Source of the DNA: Chthoniobacter sp.
Lineage (GTDB): Bacteria; Verrucomicrobiota; Verrucomicrobiia; Chthoniobacterales; Chthoniobacteraceae
Direction of reading: 5' to 3'
Assembly: GCA_021414005.1 (NCBI GenBank)
Contig: JAIOPH010000027.1
Span: 1 to 64,000, forward strand
DNA length: 64,000 nt
Shown here: positions 51,997 through 61,665 of the stretch, piece by piece
Layout: each line of letters starts with the position of its first letter
Position numbering within the stretch: the first letter of the stretch is position 1
Translations under genes and position numbers: made by a program
Notes under the pieces: generated by a model
The model's database searches: none
Told to the model about the DNA's origin: nothing
What the model saw: only the letters and a program-made list of their open reading frames with translations

Positions 51997-52130
51997 GCCG
52001 CGGCGCGCCAGATCGGGACTTCAGCGACGCGTGAATTTTCCCTTCGGAATTCCTGATTCCCGATTAACTATTCGCCGCCCTTTGGGCCCAAAAGCACGTT
52101 CGTTTCCGCAAACAGCATCCTTCATTTTTC

Positions 52131-53270
52131 ATGTCTCTCGAAATCAAAATTCCGGCCGTCGGCGAATCCATCACCAGCGGGCTCCTTTCCGTCTGGCACA
52201 AGAATGACGGCGATTCGGTGGCGGCGGGCGACGCGCTTTTCACGCTGGAAACGGACAAGGTCTCCACGGAGATCACCGCCGAGAAGGCGGGCGTGCTGAA
52301 GATCAGCGCAGCCGCCGGGAGCGAGGTAAAGATCGGCGAAGTTGTGGGCAGTATTGAGGAAGGTAAGGCGGAAGCCGCGGTGCCGACCAAGGCTGCCGCG
52401 AAGACCAAGGAAAAGACGGCACCAGTAGCGGCGAAGAAAGCGGCGGCGGTGAGAGCACCCACGCCCGTCGCAACGATCGAGGCCCCGGCGGTGCCCAGCA
52501 TCTCGGAATCCGTGGCCGCCGCGAACACCGCGCTTTCCACCCTCTCCGAAAACACCGCGCCCGTGACCGAAAGCCGCAGCACGCGCAAGAAACTCTCGCC
52601 GCTACGCCGCAAGATCGCGCAGCAACTCGTGATGGCGCAGCACACCGCGGCCATCCTCACCACTTTCAACGAATGCGACATGAGCGCAGTGATGAGCCTG
52701 CGCGCGAGCCAGCAGGAAGCCTTCACCAAAGAGCATGGCATCAAGCTCGGCTTCATGTCGTTTTTCATCAAAGCCACGGTCAGTGCGCTGAAGGCCTGTC
52801 CGGCGATCAACGGGCGCATGGATGGCGAGGATTTCGTGCAAAATCATTACTTCGATATCGGCGTGGCGGTGGGCACCGAACGTGGGCTCGTCGTGCCGGT
52901 GGTGCGCGATGCCGACCAGAAATCCTTCGCTGACATTGAGCGCGACCTCGCCGCCTACGCGGTGAAAGCGCGCGAAGGAAAAATCAAAATCGAAGACCTT
53001 CAGGGCGGCGTCTTCACGCTGAGCAACGGCGGCATTTACGGCTCGCTGCTTTCCACACCGATCCTCAATCCGCCACAGTCCGGCATCCTCGGCATGCACA
53101 AGATTCAGGAGCGTCCGATCGCGGAAAAAGGGCAGGTCGTTATCCGTCCGATGATGTATCTCGCGCTGAGCTACGATCACCGCGTGGTCGATGGCAAGGA
53201 GGCTGTGACTTTCCTCGTGCGCGTCAAGGAGTGCATAGAGAATCCCGTGCGGCTCATGCTGGATTTGTAA
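52131..53270 (+). CDS. sucB: Dihydrolipoyl acyltransferase E2 (2-oxoglutarate dehydrogenase type) lacking a clear E3-binding domain
   Basis: 379 residues. A single lipoyl domain (1-77) carries the lipoyl lysine K43 in ETDKVSTEI. The catalytic domain (about 150-379) has [36 protein letters not shown], and the HxxxD active site in [11 protein letters not shown] (H350, D354). These match SucB more than the pyruvate E2. The linker (78-150) is Ala/Lys/Pro-rich and shows no peripheral-subunit-binding domain, which normally docks E1 and E3 (the GTG..GRI.KEDV motif is missing). No sucA or lpd is adjacent. The gene is otherwise of normal length minus about 35 residues. Confidence 0.88.
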   Translation: MSLEIKIPAVGESITSGLLSVWHKNDGDSVAAGDALFTLETDKVSTEITAEKAGVLKISAAAGSEVKIGEVVGSIEEGKAEAAVPTKAAAKTKEKTAPVAAKKAAAVRAPTPVATIEAPAVPSISESVAAANTALSTLSENTAPVTESRSTRKKLSPLRRKIAQQLVMAQHTAAILTTFNECDMSAVMSLRASQQEAFTKEHGIKLGFMSFFIKATVSALKACPAINGRMDGEDFVQNHYFDIGVAVGTERGLVVPVVRDADQKSFADIERDLAAYAVKAREGKIKIEDLQGGVFTLSNGGIYGSLLSTPILNPPQSGILGMHKIQERPIAEKGQVVIRPMMYLALSYDHRVVDGKEAVTFLVRVKECIENPVRLMLDL

Positions 53271-53331
53271 GCGCGTTGCTTTCGGGAATTGGCAGCCGAA
53301 CTGAGTTGCCGCACCGGTCAATGGGGAGAAC

Positions 53332-53405
53332 TGCATCCGGCGGGGGTCGAACCCACAACCTCTGCCTTCGGAGGGCAGCGCTCTATCCAGTTGAGCTACG
53401 GATGC
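53332..53405 (-). tRNA. tRNA-Arg (anticodon CCG)
   Basis: On the minus strand the acceptor arms are GCATCCG and CGGATGC. The D-arm is GCTC...GAGC. The anticodon arm is CTGCC-CTCCGAA-GGCAG, giving anticodon CCG (reads CGG, arginine). The variable loop is AGGTT. The T-arm is GTGGG-TTCGACC-CCCGC with the TTCGA core. Discriminator A at 53332; the CCA end is not encoded. It stands alone between sucB and the kinase gene. Confidence 0.95.
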
Positions 53406-53463
53406 GCGAGCGGCGGAAGGTAGGACGGGAGACGGCGGGTGAAAAGTGGAAACTCGCGGGCGG

Positions 53464-55248
53464 CTATGGCCCAGCCTTCGTGAGTTCTTCGCGGGCGCGG
53501 CCGGCGAATTTGCCCTTCACCTTCTTCAAGGCTTCGATGGCGGCATTTTTCTGCTTGGGATTTTTTGCCGCGTGCAGGGCCTCGGTGGCCATTTGAAAGG
53601 CGGTGAATTCCTCGATCAATCGCGCCGCCAACGGCTTGAGATCGGCGATCCAGGCATCGCGTCCGGCGGGCTTCGTGTCGCGGAACTGCCGAAGCAGCGC
53701 GAGGGCATCATCGGTTTGGTCGAGTTGCCAGTTTTTCACCCCGAAAAGCAGGAAGGTGATGGCTTCGTGGTTGGTCTTGTTTCCCGACGCGGCCGAAGGC
53801 GGGATCGGTGCGGGACCAATCATTTGCCGCGCGGTACCGGAGAAAAAGGCGGCGAGGCTCGCGTCGGCAGGTGCGCTCGAAAACGGCGGGCGATTCGCAA
53901 GTTTTTTGAAAGCGTCGTCTGCCAGCACCGGGTGGTTGGCCGCGGATTCAGCGAGCCCTTCGAGGAGATTGGCCCACGCGAGCTTTTCCGGAGCGATCCG
54001 GGGCTGCGCGGCGGCTTGGCGGAAGGCGTCGGCGGCCGCGCCGGCCTGTCCGGCGGCGAGTTTGGCGCACGCCTCCGGGAACATGCCTTCGGGCGCGACG
54101 GGAGCCTTGGGGCCGGGTTGGCCGGGTGCGGGCGATGTCGGGGCGGGCGTGCTCTCGGCGTTGTCGCCCGTTTTGAAAATCCGATCCCGATAGACATACA
54201 CGGCCACCCCGGAGGCCACGAGAACGGCAATCAGGAGCAGGCTCAGCCAGCCCATGAGCGAGGCCTGCGAGGCGCTTTCCACGACCACGCGCTTCGCCGC
54301 CTGCGGTTTGGCGTTTTGCAATTCGGTGAGCGCGTATTCGAGGTGCTGGATCAGTTCGTCGTAACTCTGGTAGCGCTGCTCGGGATCCTTGTTCAGCGTG
54401 CGGTTGATGACGAACGCCGTGGAGCCCGAGACCCACGGTGCGAAGGCCTGCAGGCTCACGGCCTGGCTTTTCAAATGCTTGAGCGCGACGAGCGACGCAT
54501 TCTCCGCCTCGAAGGGCGGACGCCCCGCGAGCGCGTGAAAAAGCGTGCCGCCAAGCGAGTAGATGTCGCTGCGAAAATCCTCCGGTTTGTTGTCCAGCTT
54601 CTCCGGCGCCACGTAGTAGGGCGTGCCCCAGATTTCGCCGCGTACTTTTTCCTCATCCTCCATGAAAATCGCCAGGCCGAAGTCCACGATCTTAGCGGTG
54701 TGGGCATCGGCAAAAAGGATGTTGCCGGGCTTCACATCGCGGTGGATCAGCCCCGCCTGCTGCGCCGCGCGCAGCCCCTGCGCGATCTGAATGCCCACCG
54801 TCAGCACCTGGGCTTCCGCCACGCGACCCTGCAGGTCGATCAAACTGTCGAGCGTACCCTGGTCCACCAGCTCCATGGCGATGTAGAAACGCCCGCGGTC
54901 CATCCCGGTGGTGAAGACCTTCACCACGTTCGGATGGTTGATTGACGCTGTGATCGCGGCCTCGTTCGCGAGTTGCGCGATTTGATCTTCGCTCGCGTCG
55001 TCGCAGCGCCGCAGCAGCTTCAGCGCGACCGTGCGGTCGAGCGAGGTATCGTGCGCGCGATAAACGGCCCCCATGCCGCCGCGCCCGAGCACGTCCAGCA
55101 GTTCGAACTGATCAATGTGCGTAGCCACGACCGACGGCGTTCCGCAATTCGGGCAGAGCACCGCGGAGAGCGGTTCCTCTTCGGACACGTCGATTTCTGT
55201 CCCGCATTCGGGACAGCTTTGGATTAGGGGTTCGAAAGTTTCGGCCAT
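53464..55248 (-). CDS. Serine/threonine protein kinase with N-terminal zinc ribbon and transmembrane helix
   Basis: 594 residues from the ATG at 55248 (an upstream ATG at 55380 is not needed). An N-terminal zinc ribbon (C12-x2-C15...C32-x2-C35) precedes a Hanks-type kinase: LGRGGMGAVYRA loop, VALKLL lysine, IHRDVKPGN, VDFGLA and VAPEKL. One membrane helix (LLLIAVLVASGVAVYVY, near residue 335) separates it from an Ala/Pro linker and a helical extracytoplasmic domain (about 370-594). Length and layout match signalling kinases abundant in Planctomycetes/Verrucomicrobia. The sensed signal is unknown. It diverges from rluD. Confidence 0.92.
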   Translation of the reverse strand: MAETFEPLIQSCPECGTEIDVSEEEPLSAVLCPNCGTPSVVATHIDQFELLDVLGRGGMGAVYRAHDTSLDRTVALKLLRRCDDASEDQIAQLANEAAITASINHPNVVKVFTTGMDRGRFYIAMELVDQGTLDSLIDLQGRVAEAQVLTVGIQIAQGLRAAQQAGLIHRDVKPGNILFADAHTAKIVDFGLAIFMEDEEKVRGEIWGTPYYVAPEKLDNKPEDFRSDIYSLGGTLFHALAGRPPFEAENASLVALKHLKSQAVSLQAFAPWVSGSTAFVINRTLNKDPEQRYQSYDELIQHLEYALTELQNAKPQAAKRVVVESASQASLMGWLSLLLIAVLVASGVAVYVYRDRIFKTGDNAESTPAPTSPAPGQPGPKAPVAPEGMFPEACAKLAAGQAGAAADAFRQAAAQPRIAPEKLAWANLLEGLAESAANHPVLADDAFKKLANRPPFSSAPADASLAAFFSGTARQMIGPAPIPPSAASGNKTNHEAITFLLFGVKNWQLDQTDDALALLRQFRDTKPAGRDAWIADLKPLAARLIEEFTAFQMATEALHAAKNPKQKNAAIEALKKVKGKFAGRAREELTKAGP

Positions 55249-55394
55249 GAAATCCGCGGCAACTTTTGAGCCGTGGAATGGGCGCGAAGTTTTCGCGCTG
55301 GTCAGGAAGTTGCGAGGACAAACTACACGCGTCGGGCGAAAGTTCGCGCGCGTTCTTGCTGGACGCCGCCCGGCGCGCATGATGGCCCCACCGC

Positions 55395-56303
55395 ATGATC
55401 TCCGCCGCGTTTCACGCCGAACCCGAGGACACCGGCGTGCGCCTCGACCAGTTCCTCACCGCACGCGCCACCACCCTCTCGCGTGCGCGGATTCAGAACC
55501 TGATCAAAGCCGGCCACGTCACCCTCAACGGGCGCGCGAGCAAGGCCAGTGCAAGGCTGCATGCGGGCGACGCCATCGCGCTCGCCGAGCCGCCGCCGGT
55601 GCCGACCGCCACGCTCGGCGAGGACATCCCGCTCGACGTGCTCTTCGAGGACGACGACCTCATCGTGCTGAACAAACCCGCCGGCCTGGTCGTGCATCCC
55701 GCCGCCGGCAACTGGCAGGGCACGGTTGTGAACGCGCTGCTGCATCACTGCCCCGCTCTCTCCGGCATCGGTGGCGAGCAGCGGCCCGGCATCGTCCACC
55801 GTCTCGACAAGGAAACCAGCGGCTGCCTTGTCGCCGCGAAAAACGACGCCGCGCACCAGTCCCTCTCGAAGCAGTTTGCCGGACGCGAAGTGACGAAGAT
55901 TTACCTCGCGATAGCTGCGGGAAAATTTCGGCACGCGAGTGGCGTCATCGAGGGCGCAATCGGGCGGCATCCCGTGCAGCGGAAAAAGATGACCGTCCTC
56001 GCAGACGGACGCGGGCGCGCCGCGAAAACCAGCTACCGCGTCCTCGCCGAACTCGCCGCCGGCACGCTCGTGGAATGCACCCTGCACACCGGCCGCACCC
56101 ACCAGATCCGCGTGCATCTCCGGCACCTCGGCCACCCGCTGCTCGGCGACGAGGTGTATGGCAAGCGCGCCGGCTTTGCGCGGCAGATGCTCCACGCCTG
56201 GCGGCTCGGTTTCACCCACCCGCGCACCGGAGCGCGTCTGAATTTCCAATCGCCCCTCCCCGCCGATTTCATCGAAGCTGGCGTGCCAGCAAACCTGCCA
56301 TGA
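55395..56303 (+). CDS. rluD: RluA/RluD-family pseudouridine synthase
   Basis: 302 residues. An S4 RNA-binding domain (residues 14-75: VRLDQFLTARATTLSRARIQNLIKAGHVTLNG) is followed by the catalytic core with HRLDKETSGCLV (the catalytic Asp), LVVHPAAGNWQGTVVNALL, and KTSYRVLAE and HTGRTHQIRVHL. It isomerises uridines in 23S rRNA in the RluD manner, although the exact site cannot be read from the sequence. The stop overlaps the next ATG (ATGA at 56300-56303), so it is coupled to the uracil-DNA glycosylase gene. Confidence 0.92.
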   Translation: MISAAFHAEPEDTGVRLDQFLTARATTLSRARIQNLIKAGHVTLNGRASKASARLHAGDAIALAEPPPVPTATLGEDIPLDVLFEDDDLIVLNKPAGLVVHPAAGNWQGTVVNALLHHCPALSGIGGEQRPGIVHRLDKETSGCLVAAKNDAAHQSLSKQFAGREVTKIYLAIAAGKFRHASGVIEGAIGRHPVQRKKMTVLADGRGRAAKTSYRVLAELAAGTLVECTLHTGRTHQIRVHLRHLGHPLLGDEVYGKRAGFARQMLHAWRLGFTHPRTGARLNFQSPLPADFIEAGVPANLP

Positions 56304-57133
56304 ACGAATTCGCCTCCGCCCTCGATCACGTCCACGCCACCCTCGCCGGCCTGCGCGAGCAGGGCGTCGAACTCCGCGCCTCCGCTGCCTCGCTCGCCCG
56401 TCTGGCCGCCACGCCGACCGCTGCAGCTCTCGCGCCCGCGCCGCTGCCCGTGGCCTCTCCAGTTGTGGAAACGCGACCGCTTTCCGACAAGCCCGCCGCG
56501 CCCACCGGCGCGAAAGCCGAACGCCTCGCCGAGCTGCGCAGCCCCGTGCTCGCCTGCACGCTCTGCCCGCATCTCGTGAAATCGCGCACGCAGGTTGTGT
56601 TCGGCGTCGGCAATCCCGAGGCCGAGTTGATGTTCGTCGGCGAAGCGCCCGGCGAGGACGAGGATTTGCAGGGCGAACCCTTCGTCGGCAAGGCCGGCCA
56701 GTTGCTCACCAAGATCATCACCGCGATGGGTTACGCCCGCGACGACATCTACATCGCCAACGTCCTCAAATGCCGCCCCGACATGCCGCCCGGCGAGTCC
56801 GGCAACCGCAAGCCCAAGGCCGCCGAAATGGCCACCTGCCTGCCCTACCTGCGCCAGCAGATCGACATCATCCAGCCGCGCGCACTCGTCGCCCTCGGCG
56901 CGACCGCCATGGAAGGCCTGCTCGGCGCGGTGGAGCCCATGGCCAAACTCCGCGGACGCTGGCACGAGTTCAACGGCATCCCGCTCATGGCCACCTACCA
57001 CCCGGCGTATCTGCTGCGGAACCAATCGCTCACCGAAAAGCGCAAAGTCTGGGAGGACATGCTGCTCGTGCTCGAACGCCTCGCCAAACCCATCTCCGAC
57101 AAGCAGCGCGGATTCTTTCTGAGCAAAGGGTAA
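56300..57133 (+). CDS. Type-4 uracil-DNA glycosylase (iron-sulfur)
   Basis: 277 residues. An Ala/Pro-rich N-terminal segment (about 1-75) precedes the UDG-4 fold. Motif A is GEAPGEDEDLQGEPFVGKAG, with CTLCPH and a later CRPD and CLPY supplying the four iron-sulfur cysteines. NVLKCRPDMPPGESGNRKP and MATYHPAYLLRN are the other family blocks. It removes uracil from DNA. The start overlaps the rluD stop by four bases. Confidence 0.93.
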   Translation: MNEFASALDHVHATLAGLREQGVELRASAASLARLAATPTAAALAPAPLPVASPVVETRPLSDKPAAPTGAKAERLAELRSPVLACTLCPHLVKSRTQVVFGVGNPEAELMFVGEAPGEDEDLQGEPFVGKAGQLLTKIITAMGYARDDIYIANVLKCRPDMPPGESGNRKPKAAEMATCLPYLRQQIDIIQPRALVALGATAMEGLLGAVEPMAKLRGRWHEFNGIPLMATYHPAYLLRNQSLTEKRKVWEDMLLVLERLAKPISDKQRGFFLSKG

Positions 57134-57223
57134 CGCCGCCCTGCCCGTTCTCCTCCACGACGATTCCCACCACCAAAAGACTGCCTCGATTAAGGTCGAG
57201 ACTGTCGCGCCTTCAAAACAAAT

Positions 57224-58432
57224 ATGACGTTCCAGGAAGTCGAAGCTGCGCGCGACCGCATTAAAGGCGCGGTTTATTACTCACCCTGCCCCCGTTCCAT
57301 TCCTTTGAGCGAGATCACCGGCATGGAAATTTTCTGCAAGCTAGACAACTTGCAACGCACCGGAAGTTTCAAGGAGCGGGGTGCCCGTAACGCACTCGTC
57401 CAGCTCCCGGCGGAACAGCAGCGGCGCGGCGTGATCGCCGCATCGGCTGGCAATCATGCGCAGGCGCTCGCTTACCAGGGAAAGTTGCTCGGGATTCCGG
57501 CGACGGTGGTCATGCCCAAGTTCGCGCCGCTCATCAAAGTGGACACTTGCCAAAAACTCGGCGCCACCGTCGTGCTCCACGGGGAAGATTTCGGCGAAGC
57601 CAAGGCGCGTGGCTATGAACTCGCGAAGGAGCAAGGTCTCACTTACATCGACGGCTATGATGATCCGGCCATCATCGCCGGGCAGGGCACGGTCGGATTG
57701 GAAATATTGGAACAAGTGCCCGATGCCGAAGCGGTCATCGTTCCCGTAGGAGGTGGCGGACTTCTGGCCGGGGTCGCGCTCGCCGTGAAAACGCTGCGAC
57801 CGGACGTGAAAATAATCGCGGTCGAAGCCGAGAATGTGGCGAGTTTTTTCGCCGCCGAAAAGGCGGGCCGACCAACGCGGATCACATTGCATCCGACGCT
57901 CGCCGACGGTCTCGCTATTCCCCAAGTGGGTGCCAATGCCTTTGCCGTCGCGCACCCGCTCGTGGACCGGATTGTGACCGTGACTGAGGATCAGATCGCG
58001 ACGGCCATCCTGCGGATCGTGGAATTGGAGAAAGGTGTTGTCGAAGGTGCGGCGGCCACTCCCTTGGCCGCTTGCCTCTCGGGAAAGTTAAACGAGCTCG
58101 TGGGCAGGAAATGCGTGCTTTTGTTCTGCGGCGGCAACATCGACCCCAACATGCTGAGCCGCGTCATCGAGCGAGGGCTGGTCGCAGACGGACGCCTCAG
58201 CCGCTTCGCCGCCGTGATCAGCGACCGGCCTGGCGGGCTCGCTAACCTGACGACGCAAATTGCTTCGGCGGGAGCCAGCATCAAGCAGGTGATTCATGAC
58301 CGCGCTTTTGCCGGCAGCGATGTTTCCGCTGTTCAAGTGATCTGCACCGTCGAAACGCGCAATCGCGAACACCTCGCGGAGGTCCATTCGCAATTAAAGA
58401 GTCACGGCATCACCACTTCCGACTCGTGGTAA
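57224..58432 (+). CDS. Threonine dehydratase with C-terminal ACT domain
   Basis: 402 residues. The PLP lysine lies in GSFKERGARNAL. The phosphate loop is VPVGGGGLLAGVALAV, and SAGNHAQALAYQGKLLGI is the substrate loop. An ACT domain (about 325-402: FAAVISDRPGGLANLTTQIASAGASIKQVIHDR) follows, as in the allosteric TdcB/IlvA-short form. It deaminates threonine to 2-oxobutyrate. About 400 residues is the short catabolic/biosynthetic type, so the symbol is left open (ilvA or tdcB). Confidence 0.92.
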   Translation: MTFQEVEAARDRIKGAVYYSPCPRSIPLSEITGMEIFCKLDNLQRTGSFKERGARNALVQLPAEQQRRGVIAASAGNHAQALAYQGKLLGIPATVVMPKFAPLIKVDTCQKLGATVVLHGEDFGEAKARGYELAKEQGLTYIDGYDDPAIIAGQGTVGLEILEQVPDAEAVIVPVGGGGLLAGVALAVKTLRPDVKIIAVEAENVASFFAAEKAGRPTRITLHPTLADGLAIPQVGANAFAVAHPLVDRIVTVTEDQIATAILRIVELEKGVVEGAAATPLAACLSGKLNELVGRKCVLLFCGGNIDPNMLSRVIERGLVADGRLSRFAAVISDRPGGLANLTTQIASAGASIKQVIHDRAFAGSDVSAVQVICTVETRNREHLAEVHSQLKSHGITTSDSW

Positions 58433-58736
58433 CAGCGGCAATTGAGCGCAGTGGGGCAGAACACCGCAGCTGGCTATCGCGAATTCTCGTGTTCCGCCGG
58501 GGTCGAAAACGACTTCATTTTTCCGCAACCTCAATCCTATCGAGAGTTCGATGGTTTGGCTTCAAAGCCACCTGTTCGAAAGCTTCCGGCGATCCCTCGG
58601 GAACGATCTAAATTTGGCCTATGTAGCGTTTCCACATCGCCTCGTGTGAGCACGCGGGAACGACCGCCGCGGTGCATGCCAATCAACCTCTTCGGTCTCT
58701 CACAGCCCCCTTGGCAGCGCCGCGAATTGAGCGAAA
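58433..58736. other. Intergenic region, no gene seen
   Basis: About 300 bases between threonine dehydratase and the MFS gene. No frame with a family match and no RNA or inverted repeat of note; composition is somewhat lower in GC. It may hold the MFS promoter. Confidence 0.5.
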
Positions 58737-60014
58737 GTGCGGGCTCTTTCCGTGAGCCAACCATCGACTTCCCCGCACGCCACCGCGTGGCGCGTCCTGC
58801 GCCAGGGAGCTTTTGGCCGCTACATGGCGGGCGAGACGATTTCCATGCTCGGCACCTGGATGCAGCAAATGGCCCAGGGCTGGGTCGTCGCCGGTCTCAC
58901 CACGAGCGCCTTCACTCTCGGTCTGATCAATTTCTGCGCCGGCCTACCGATGCTGGCGCTGACGATGCACGGCGGCATCGTCGCGGACCGTCACGACAAG
59001 CGGCGCATCCTTATCGCCACCCAAGTCGTGCAGATCATCCTCGCCCTGGCGATGGGCTGGCTCGTGGCACGCGGACAGATTGCCGTCTGGCATGTCCTCG
59101 TCGCCGGCGTGTTGCTCGGCATCAGCACGGCGTTTGAAATGCCCGCCGCGTCCGCTCTCATCCCGGAACTCGTGGAGCGCAGTCAGCTCACCGCTGCGAT
59201 CGCCGTGGATCGTTCGCTGTTTCATGCCACCCGCCTCGCGGGGCCGGCGATCGGCGGCTGGCTCATCGGCTCGCTCGGCACGGCGTCCGCATTTTATGTG
59301 AATGCGGCGAGCTTTCTCGCCCTCATCGCAGCCCTGCTCACCCTGCACCCGCGCCAGCGCGGAACGGAGGAGGAGGAAGCCCTGCGCCAGACGGGGATGA
59401 GGGCGGGGTTCGATTACGTCCGCCGCGACCGGCCGACGCTCGCGATGATTTCGCTGCTCGCCACTGTGACCATCTGTATCTCGCCGTTTTTCATGGTGAT
59501 CATGCCGCTCTACTCGCGGCATGTCCTCCATGTGAATGCGCAGTCGCACGGCATACTCATGGCCTCTTCCGGCATCGGCGCGTTTGGTGGCTCGATCTGG
59601 CTGCTCACCATCGCTTCCGCATATCGTGCCGCCTATTTGCGTGGCGGCGTCACCGCGATCTGCGCGTGCATGCTGGGCCTTGCCTGTGCTCAGCACCTCT
59701 GGCAGGCGTGCGTCGCAATGATCGTCCTCACACTCGGCACATCCACGGTTTTTGGATTGGCCAACACCATCGTGCAAGAACGCGCACCCGACGGGATGCG
59801 CGGGCGTGTTTCGGCAATCATGGGCCTGAGCTTTTTCGGCGTGCTGCCGTTCTCCGGTCTGCTGGTTTCTAAAGTGGCGGACCTCGTGGGATTGCGCATG
59901 GCAATGGGTGCGGCCGGTATTCTTTTCGGGCTCAGCGCCAGCGCCCTGCTTTTCAGCCATCGGCGATTGTGCGTGAAGCAACCGCTGCCCGGCACAGCCG
60001 AGTTCCCCGTGTAA
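58737..60014 (+). CDS. MFS transporter, EntS/MFS_3-type exporter
   Basis: 425 residues, GTG start at 58737 (a GTG at 58752 is also possible). Twelve hydrophobic segments begin YMAGETISMLGTWMQQMAQGW, the usual opening of EntS-like major facilitator exporters. The loop after helix 2 is GGIVADRHDKRRIL, and the central repeat gives ANTIVQERAPDGMRGRVSAIMG, another family hallmark. It likely exports a small molecule or siderophore; the substrate is not deducible. It stands alone, with a broken repeat gene convergent downstream. Confidence 0.85.
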   Translation: MRALSVSQPSTSPHATAWRVLRQGAFGRYMAGETISMLGTWMQQMAQGWVVAGLTTSAFTLGLINFCAGLPMLALTMHGGIVADRHDKRRILIATQVVQIILALAMGWLVARGQIAVWHVLVAGVLLGISTAFEMPAASALIPELVERSQLTAAIAVDRSLFHATRLAGPAIGGWLIGSLGTASAFYVNAASFLALIAALLTLHPRQRGTEEEEALRQTGMRAGFDYVRRDRPTLAMISLLATVTICISPFFMVIMPLYSRHVLHVNAQSHGILMASSGIGAFGGSIWLLTIASAYRAAYLRGGVTAICACMLGLACAQHLWQACVAMIVLTLGTSTVFGLANTIVQERAPDGMRGRVSAIMGLSFFGVLPFSGLLVSKVADLVGLRMAMGAAGILFGLSASALLFSHRRLCVKQPLPGTAEFPV

Positions 60015-60037
60015 ATTCGCTCAGGATAACGGCGCAA

Positions 60038-60652
60038 TCACTTGTGCTTCGTCGACTTGGCGATTTGTTCGAGCAGGGTCTGGCGCTCGGGTTCGGCGAG
60101 TTTTTGGTCCTGCACCCACGCGCTGGCGGCGGCGCTGTCTTTTGCCGCCCAAGTGCCGACGATGGATTTCACGCGGTCGCGGCGGAGGCCGTCTTCTGAA
60201 ATCGTGATCGCCCAAGCGGCGGCGGAGGCCGCGTCATTCCGGGCGAGCATGTAGGTCAAGGCGCTCACGGCTGCATCTTTGCGCGAGCCAGCGGACTGCT
60301 GGTTCAGCCATGCACCCACTGCATCGGGATCGCGCTCGGCCCACATGGCCACCGGCTGTTCCAAGGCGCGCGGGGCGGACTGGGTTTCCGGCAGTTGCAT
60401 CACCCAGTTCGCGCCGCGTTCCGGATCTTGCGATCCGATCAAAATGGCGACGTGGGCAATGGCCTCCCGCTGCGCTTCCGGGTTTTTCAGCCGGGCAATC
60501 GAACTGGCTGCATTCGACAAATCCTTCGCCGCCAGGTTGGCAACCGCGTACGTGGAAACCCAACGCTCGACGTCCGGGTCGCTTTGCTTGGCGGCCCAGG
60601 CGAGCGCGGCAGTCGGATCCTGTCTGGCCCAGGTTCCGCCGAGCGACTGCAA
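60038..60652 (-). pseudogene. C-terminal fragment of a W-DP-repeat protein
   Basis: 204 residues from a TTG; no ATG is available. It consists of a repeated unit of about 35-45 residues with a W.A..DP.AA..W core (WARQDPTAALAWAAKQ, WAERDPDAVGAWLNQQ, NDAASAAAWAI, WAAKDSAAASAWVQDQ). From memory, proteins of this type in Verrucomicrobiota usually have a signal peptide and several hundred residues. Here the frame upstream is open for about 50 more codons without a signal peptide or repeat and then stops. It therefore looks like the surviving 3' part of a larger gene. It could also be a short form with a TTG start. Confidence 0.6.
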
Positions 60653-61203
60653 GAGATCGTCGCGGCTGCGGTCGGCGGGTTGGGCAAGGGGAAAGCGGCG
60701 AATACCGCATGACGATATGGCTTGGCGGGAAGGATTGGAAGACTGGTGGCCGTTGAGTTTCTTTTACCCTCCACTTCCTCAAGGACAGGTTGAAAGTGCC
60801 ATTCAACGAACCGCTTGGCACCTCAAAGCCAGCCTTTGCTGCCTGTTGCCGCCTCACCCCCGGATTTCCTATCTGGCTATCTCCAGTCTGGCACTTGCTG
60901 TCTTGGCCTTGGCTGGGGCGAGTGTCACCGCCAGGCTCCCTGCAACGAATGACGTGCTATGGGTGTGATTTTCAGTAGGACGGATGAATTCGACGAGAAG
61001 CTTCAATGCGCTGACCTCTTCCTCACCAAACGCTGGGATGCCGAGGGTGGGGGACATTTACTCGACGACGACCGCATTCTTGTCGGCTTGAAAGTCAGAC
61101 TGAAGCTTGATCTACCTGCGCCGCGGAAGTCGGCAGATTGTTACCGGGACGGGTCCGAATCTCCATCAACGGGGGGCACAGTGAAGGGAATCCAGCCATC
61201 GCC
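60653..61203. other. Region without a supported gene
   Basis: About 550 bases with short open frames on both strands (for example 60959-61200 on plus) but none with a recognisable domain, signal peptide or repeat. It is probably what is left of the 5' part of the W-DP-repeat gene plus unrelated DNA. Confidence 0.5.
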
Positions 61204-61458
61204 ATGTTCAAATTTCGTCGAGATCACTGCGCCCATTGTCACGCCACTCGCCACTTTCGGAAGCGCCGTATGGATCACATCGCCCATCTTAGCGCCACGG
61301 TCTGCACATTTGGCCTGTGGTCGGTCGGCTGGCTCGCCAAGACCATCCATCACTTCCGCAAACCGTGGCGTTGCACCCATTGTGGCAGCCGCCTGAGGCC
61401 CGCTCGCTCCCCCGTGCCACCGGTGCCCCCGGCAACCAGCCAGCCAGCCGCGATATAA
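61204..61458 (+). CDS. Small zinc-ribbon membrane protein
   Basis: 84 residues. An N-terminal CxxC (HCAHC) and a second CxxC after the membrane part (WRCTHCG) would form a split zinc ribbon around a hydrophobic segment (LSATVCTFGLWSVGWLAK). The end is Pro/Ala-rich. Very similar small proteins (PxxC..C...GLWxxVW...PWRCxxCG) occur widely and are uncharacterised. The ATG at 61204 gives the ribbon directly at the N-terminus. Confidence 0.65.
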   Translation: MFKFRRDHCAHCHATRHFRKRRMDHIAHLSATVCTFGLWSVGWLAKTIHHFRKPWRCTHCGSRLRPARSPVPPVPPATSQPAAI

Positions 61459-61665
61459 ATGGCCGCCACCGACGGCTAACGCTGACTCGGTCCACGCTTT
61501 CATGGCAAATTCGACTGCGCATTGTTACTTGGTCGCCCTGTGTTTGTCACAGTGACCGTGGATGGTCTGGCTCGACGCAATGCGACCTTCACCTTTTTGC
61601 ACCATCCCGCGCACCTTCGCGCCCGACCCTCTGCGGTCGCAAGAGAACGCCATCCGCTTCCTACG

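Noticed and set aside
57185..57200. Hairpin CTCGA-TTAAGG-TCGAG as a terminator
   Set aside because: Only five base pairs and no T-run after it.
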